From assembly GCA_003486675.1 (NCBI GenBank), contig DNGG01000352.1, positions 5,351-13,049 of the forward strand: 7,699 bases of DNA. The letters are read 5' to 3'. The notes beneath the pieces are model-generated. The model had not been told where the DNA came from. It searched no databases and saw only the letters and a list, made by a program, of their open reading frames with translations. This DNA comes from Cyanobacteria bacterium UBA11372 (GTDB lineage Bacteria > Cyanobacteriota > Cyanobacteriia > Cyanobacteriales > Aerosakkonemataceae). This document shows, one piece after another, positions 5,871 through 7,699 of the stretch; within the stretch, counting starts at the first letter, position 1; each line of letters starts with the position of its first letter. Both the position numbers and the translations under genes were made by a program.

Positions 5871-7475
5871 ATGAACAAACCCAACAATCCAGGCGGCGAC
5901 TTAGCGAGTCAAATTTTGGAGAGAGAAAATCAGGAAAGACAAGCGATCGCACTGCTTTTAGATCGCTATCTCAGCAGAAGCAACCAAATTTTGGTGCAAA
6001 AAATCGAAATGGGAGGTAGCGAAGCATACATCGGTTCCGTTACATTAGAATGGTTCGCCAGTCGAGTCCGCTTTGCATCGCGCCTGCCTTTATTTCGTCC
6101 TAAATTTAATCCAGACACGCAAAACATAGAAATAGACGCCGAAACCATCGAAGAAATACAACAACGCCCCTTAGATTGGTCAAGACAAGCAACATTAGCG
6201 CAATATTTAGCCGCCAGAAAGCATCACAAATTCCCGCCAGTATTAGTAGTAATGAATCAACCTTGGGTAGATAATCCCCAAGCAGAGGAATGGGGAAAAG
6301 ACGGACGGGCAATTAAATCTACTGCTGATTATTCGCCCCTAGATAAAGATGGCAAAGCAGGATTATTAAACCTATCCGACAACGTAACAATATTTGCCTT
6401 AGACGGACAACACCGACTGATGGGAGTGCAGGGATTAATGGAATTAATTCAAACCGGAAAGCTCCAGCGCTACAAAAAAGATAAAAAACCATCCGGCAAT
6501 TATATAACCGTCGATGATTTGCAACAAGAATACCAAGTAGACCCCGCTTATTTGCAAAACCTAGCCAAAGAAAAGATCGGAATAGAATTTATATCCGCTG
6601 TAGTTCCAGGAGAAACCCGCGACGAAGCAAGAAGGCGAATCCGGTCGATATTTGTTCACGTTAATTTAATGGCAGCACCATTAACAAAAGGTCAGTTAGC
6701 GCAACTCGATGAAAATGATGGTTTTTCGATTGTCGCCCGCAAAGTTGCCGTTACCCATCCCTTATTAAAAGACATCGAAGGTCGCAACCACCGCGTCAAT
6801 TGGGATAGTGCAACTGTCGCCGCAAAAGCAACGGTTTTAACCACGCTTCAGGCACTACAAGAAATGTCCGAACGCTATTTAGGACAAAAATATTTTCACT
6901 GGAAACCTGCGATAAAAAAAGGTTTAATCCCATTGCGTCCGGAGGATGAAGAACTCGAAGGAGGATTTGCAGAATTTACCCAGCTTTTCGATTATATAGC
7001 CGATTTACCTACCTTGCGCCGATTGGAATATAGCGGAGAAACGACAGAAACAATGCGGCGATTTAGTTTTGAAAAAGGCGGCGGCGAAGGTAATATTTTA
7101 TTTCGTCCTGTCGGACAAGTTGCCTTTGCTCAAGCTTTGGGAATTTTAGTTTATAGAAAAGGGTTTTCGCTCAAGTCTATATTTGAGAAACTTCAGAAAT
7201 TCGAGGCGGATGGAGGATTCGCTAATATGGATAAACCCGAATCGATATTTTATGGAGTTTTGTACGATCCAAATAAGAAGCGGGTGCTAGTTGCAGGAAA
7301 AGATTTAGCTGCCAAATTGATCGTTTATATTCTAGGTGGAATTGACGACGATTTGGCACGGGCGGAACTGCGGCGAGAGTTAGCAGAAGCGAGGACAATT
7401 GAAGATAAAGCGGTTGGTTTTAATGGTAAATTTGTTGCACCAAAGCAGGTAGGATTGCCGCCTGTTCTTCAGTAG
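5871..7475 (+). CDS. dndB: DndB-like DGQHR-domain protein
   Basis: This is a 534-residue soluble protein with no signal peptide or membrane segment. The family hallmark FALDGQHRLMGVQGL includes DGQHR at 178-182. Downstream, RRRIRSIFVHVNLMAAPLTK (255-274) matches the conserved block around the F-x-x-x-N and P-L positions of DndB/DGQHR proteins. Members next to dndCDE act as negative regulators or modulators of phosphorothioation, and divergent transcription from dndC fits that. Typical DndB proteins are about 360 residues; this one has a longer insert after DGQHR and a longer C-terminal region (about 340-534), so it may be a separate cyanobacterial subgroup. The ATG at 5871 is the first in frame after the AT-rich region. 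Only one HIP1 octamer lies in this gene (5943). The DGQHR family call is firm; the specific name dndB rests partly on context. Confidence 0.87.
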   Translation: MNKPNNPGGDLASQILERENQERQAIALLLDRYLSRSNQILVQKIEMGGSEAYIGSVTLEWFASRVRFASRLPLFRPKFNPDTQNIEIDAETIEEIQQRPLDWSRQATLAQYLAARKHHKFPPVLVVMNQPWVDNPQAEEWGKDGRAIKSTADYSPLDKDGKAGLLNLSDNVTIFALDGQHRLMGVQGLMELIQTGKLQRYKKDKKPSGNYITVDDLQQEYQVDPAYLQNLAKEKIGIEFISAVVPGETRDEARRRIRSIFVHVNLMAAPLTKGQLAQLDENDGFSIVARKVAVTHPLLKDIEGRNHRVNWDSATVAAKATVLTTLQALQEMSERYLGQKYFHWKPAIKKGLIPLRPEDEELEGGFAEFTQLFDYIADLPTLRRLEYSGETTETMRRFSFEKGGGEGNILFRPVGQVAFAQALGILVYRKGFSLKSIFEKLQKFEADGGFANMDKPESIFYGVLYDPNKKRVLVAGKDLAAKLIVYILGGIDDDLARAELRRELAEARTIEDKAVGFNGKFVAPKQVGLPPVLQ

Positions 7476-7480
7476 ATTTG

Positions 7481-7512
7481 TGGTGCGTTACACTGGCGTT
7501 AACGCACCCTAC
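7481..7512. repeat. Hairpin repeat copy 2, possible bidirectional terminator
   Basis: GGTGCGTTA (7482-7490) pairs perfectly with TAACGCACC (7500-7508) across a 9-base loop. It is the inverted copy of the element at 3788-3820. It starts 5 bases after the dndB stop and ends on the base before the last base of the convergent EEP gene's stop codon. The position suggests it could help end transcripts from both sides, but no U-tract follows on either strand, so a termination role is inferred. Confidence 0.85.
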
Positions 7513-7699
7513 TTAGAGCTTGATATTGATGAGTTCTGTCTGTACAGGCAGATGTTCCGAACCTGTTGTCGGTAAAATTTTAGTAGAACGAGAACCCCAA
7601 TGTTTAGAATACCAAATATAGTCAATTCTGAAGATGGGATAGTTCCATTTCCAAGGTAAGTTTTTAATCAGAAAACTCAATTCCCAACCATGAGGCCAG
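7513..7699 (-). CDS. EEP-family (endonuclease/exonuclease/phosphatase) protein, C-terminal end only
   Basis: An open minus-strand frame enters from the right edge and ends with TAA at 7515-7513, giving the last 61 residues of a larger protein. FRIDYIWYSKHWG followed by GSEHLPV matches the closing catalytic part of the EEP fold, normally RIDYI(F/W) and then GSDHxPV. The histidine of the last motif is the catalytic base; the aspartate before it, usually conserved, is glutamate here. The family includes metal-dependent nucleases and phosphatases, and short VanJ-like members are common in cyanobacteria. The substrate cannot be told from this fragment. It converges on dndB with only 37 bases between stops and is probably not part of the dnd transcription unit. 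The start and most of the gene lie outside the window. Confidence 0.8.
   Translation of the reverse strand, partial: WPHGWELSFLIKNLPWKWNYPIFRIDYIWYSKHWGSRSTKILPTTGSEHLPVQTELINIKL

Larger units (their letters stand above)
168..5950. repeat. Dispersed HIP1 octamers GCGATCGC (13 sites)
   Basis: By eye I find GCGATCGC starting at 168, 226, 351, 443, 1777, 1981, 2293, 2322, 2937, 4905, 5299, 5614 and 5943. This highly iterated palindrome marks most cyanobacterial genomes. Nearly all sites lie inside coding sequence. None occurs in dndE or in dndB after 5950. Each contains GATC. Confidence 0.9.

Noticed and set aside
5966..6312. Two minus-strand frames (60 and 68 codons) opposite dndB
   Set aside because: Antisense to the conserved N-terminal half of the DGQHR protein, with no supporting motif.

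Overview
The window comes from a cyanobacterium, probably a filamentous one with a repeat-rich genome. The clearest sign is the octamer GCGATCGC (HIP1), which I count 13 times. Intergenic heptamer arrays and short palindromic repeats typical of these genomes point the same way. The core of the window is a DNA phosphorothioation (Dnd) locus, in which sulfur replaces a non-bridging oxygen of the DNA backbone.

Layout, left to right: a SAM-dependent methyltransferase of the phosphorothioation-associated type (minus strand, cut by the left edge, start near 1007); dndE (minus, 1191-1601); dndD (minus, 1707 to about 3680); dndC (minus, 3915 to about 5483, with an in-frame upstream extension to 5681); an AT-rich divergent promoter region (about 5692-5870); dndB, a DGQHR-domain protein (plus, 5871-7475); and the C-terminal end of an endonuclease/exonuclease/phosphatase (EEP) family protein (minus, 7513 to the right edge). 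The methyltransferase and the EEP fragment are both open at a window edge.

How the genes work together, from family knowledge: a cysteine desulfurase (DndA or a housekeeping IscS/SufS, not in this window) supplies sulfur to DndC, a PP-loop ATPase with an iron-sulfur cluster. DndD is an SMC/Rad50-like ATPase and DndE a small DNA-binding protein that prefers nicked duplex. Together they install the sulfur at specific sites. DndB, transcribed divergently, is the usual regulator or modulator. No dndFGH, pbeABCD or other restriction partner is visible here, so whether this is a full restriction-modification system depends on the flanks.

The unusual part is the architecture. dndC, dndD and dndE are usually tightly packed, but here every junction in the minus-strand run is 105-234 bases long and holds repeats: heptamer arrays, hairpins and a GCCAAGGAC-type tandem. 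Two inverted copies of one hairpin element lie at 3788-3820 and 7481-7512, and the second fills almost the whole gap between the convergent ends of dndB and the EEP gene. The longest reading frames of dndC and dndD both begin inside such repeats, so their real starts are probably further in. The system itself is known; the points to pursue are the methyltransferase link, the dndC extension with a predicted membrane segment, the long DndB, and the repeat-filled junctions.
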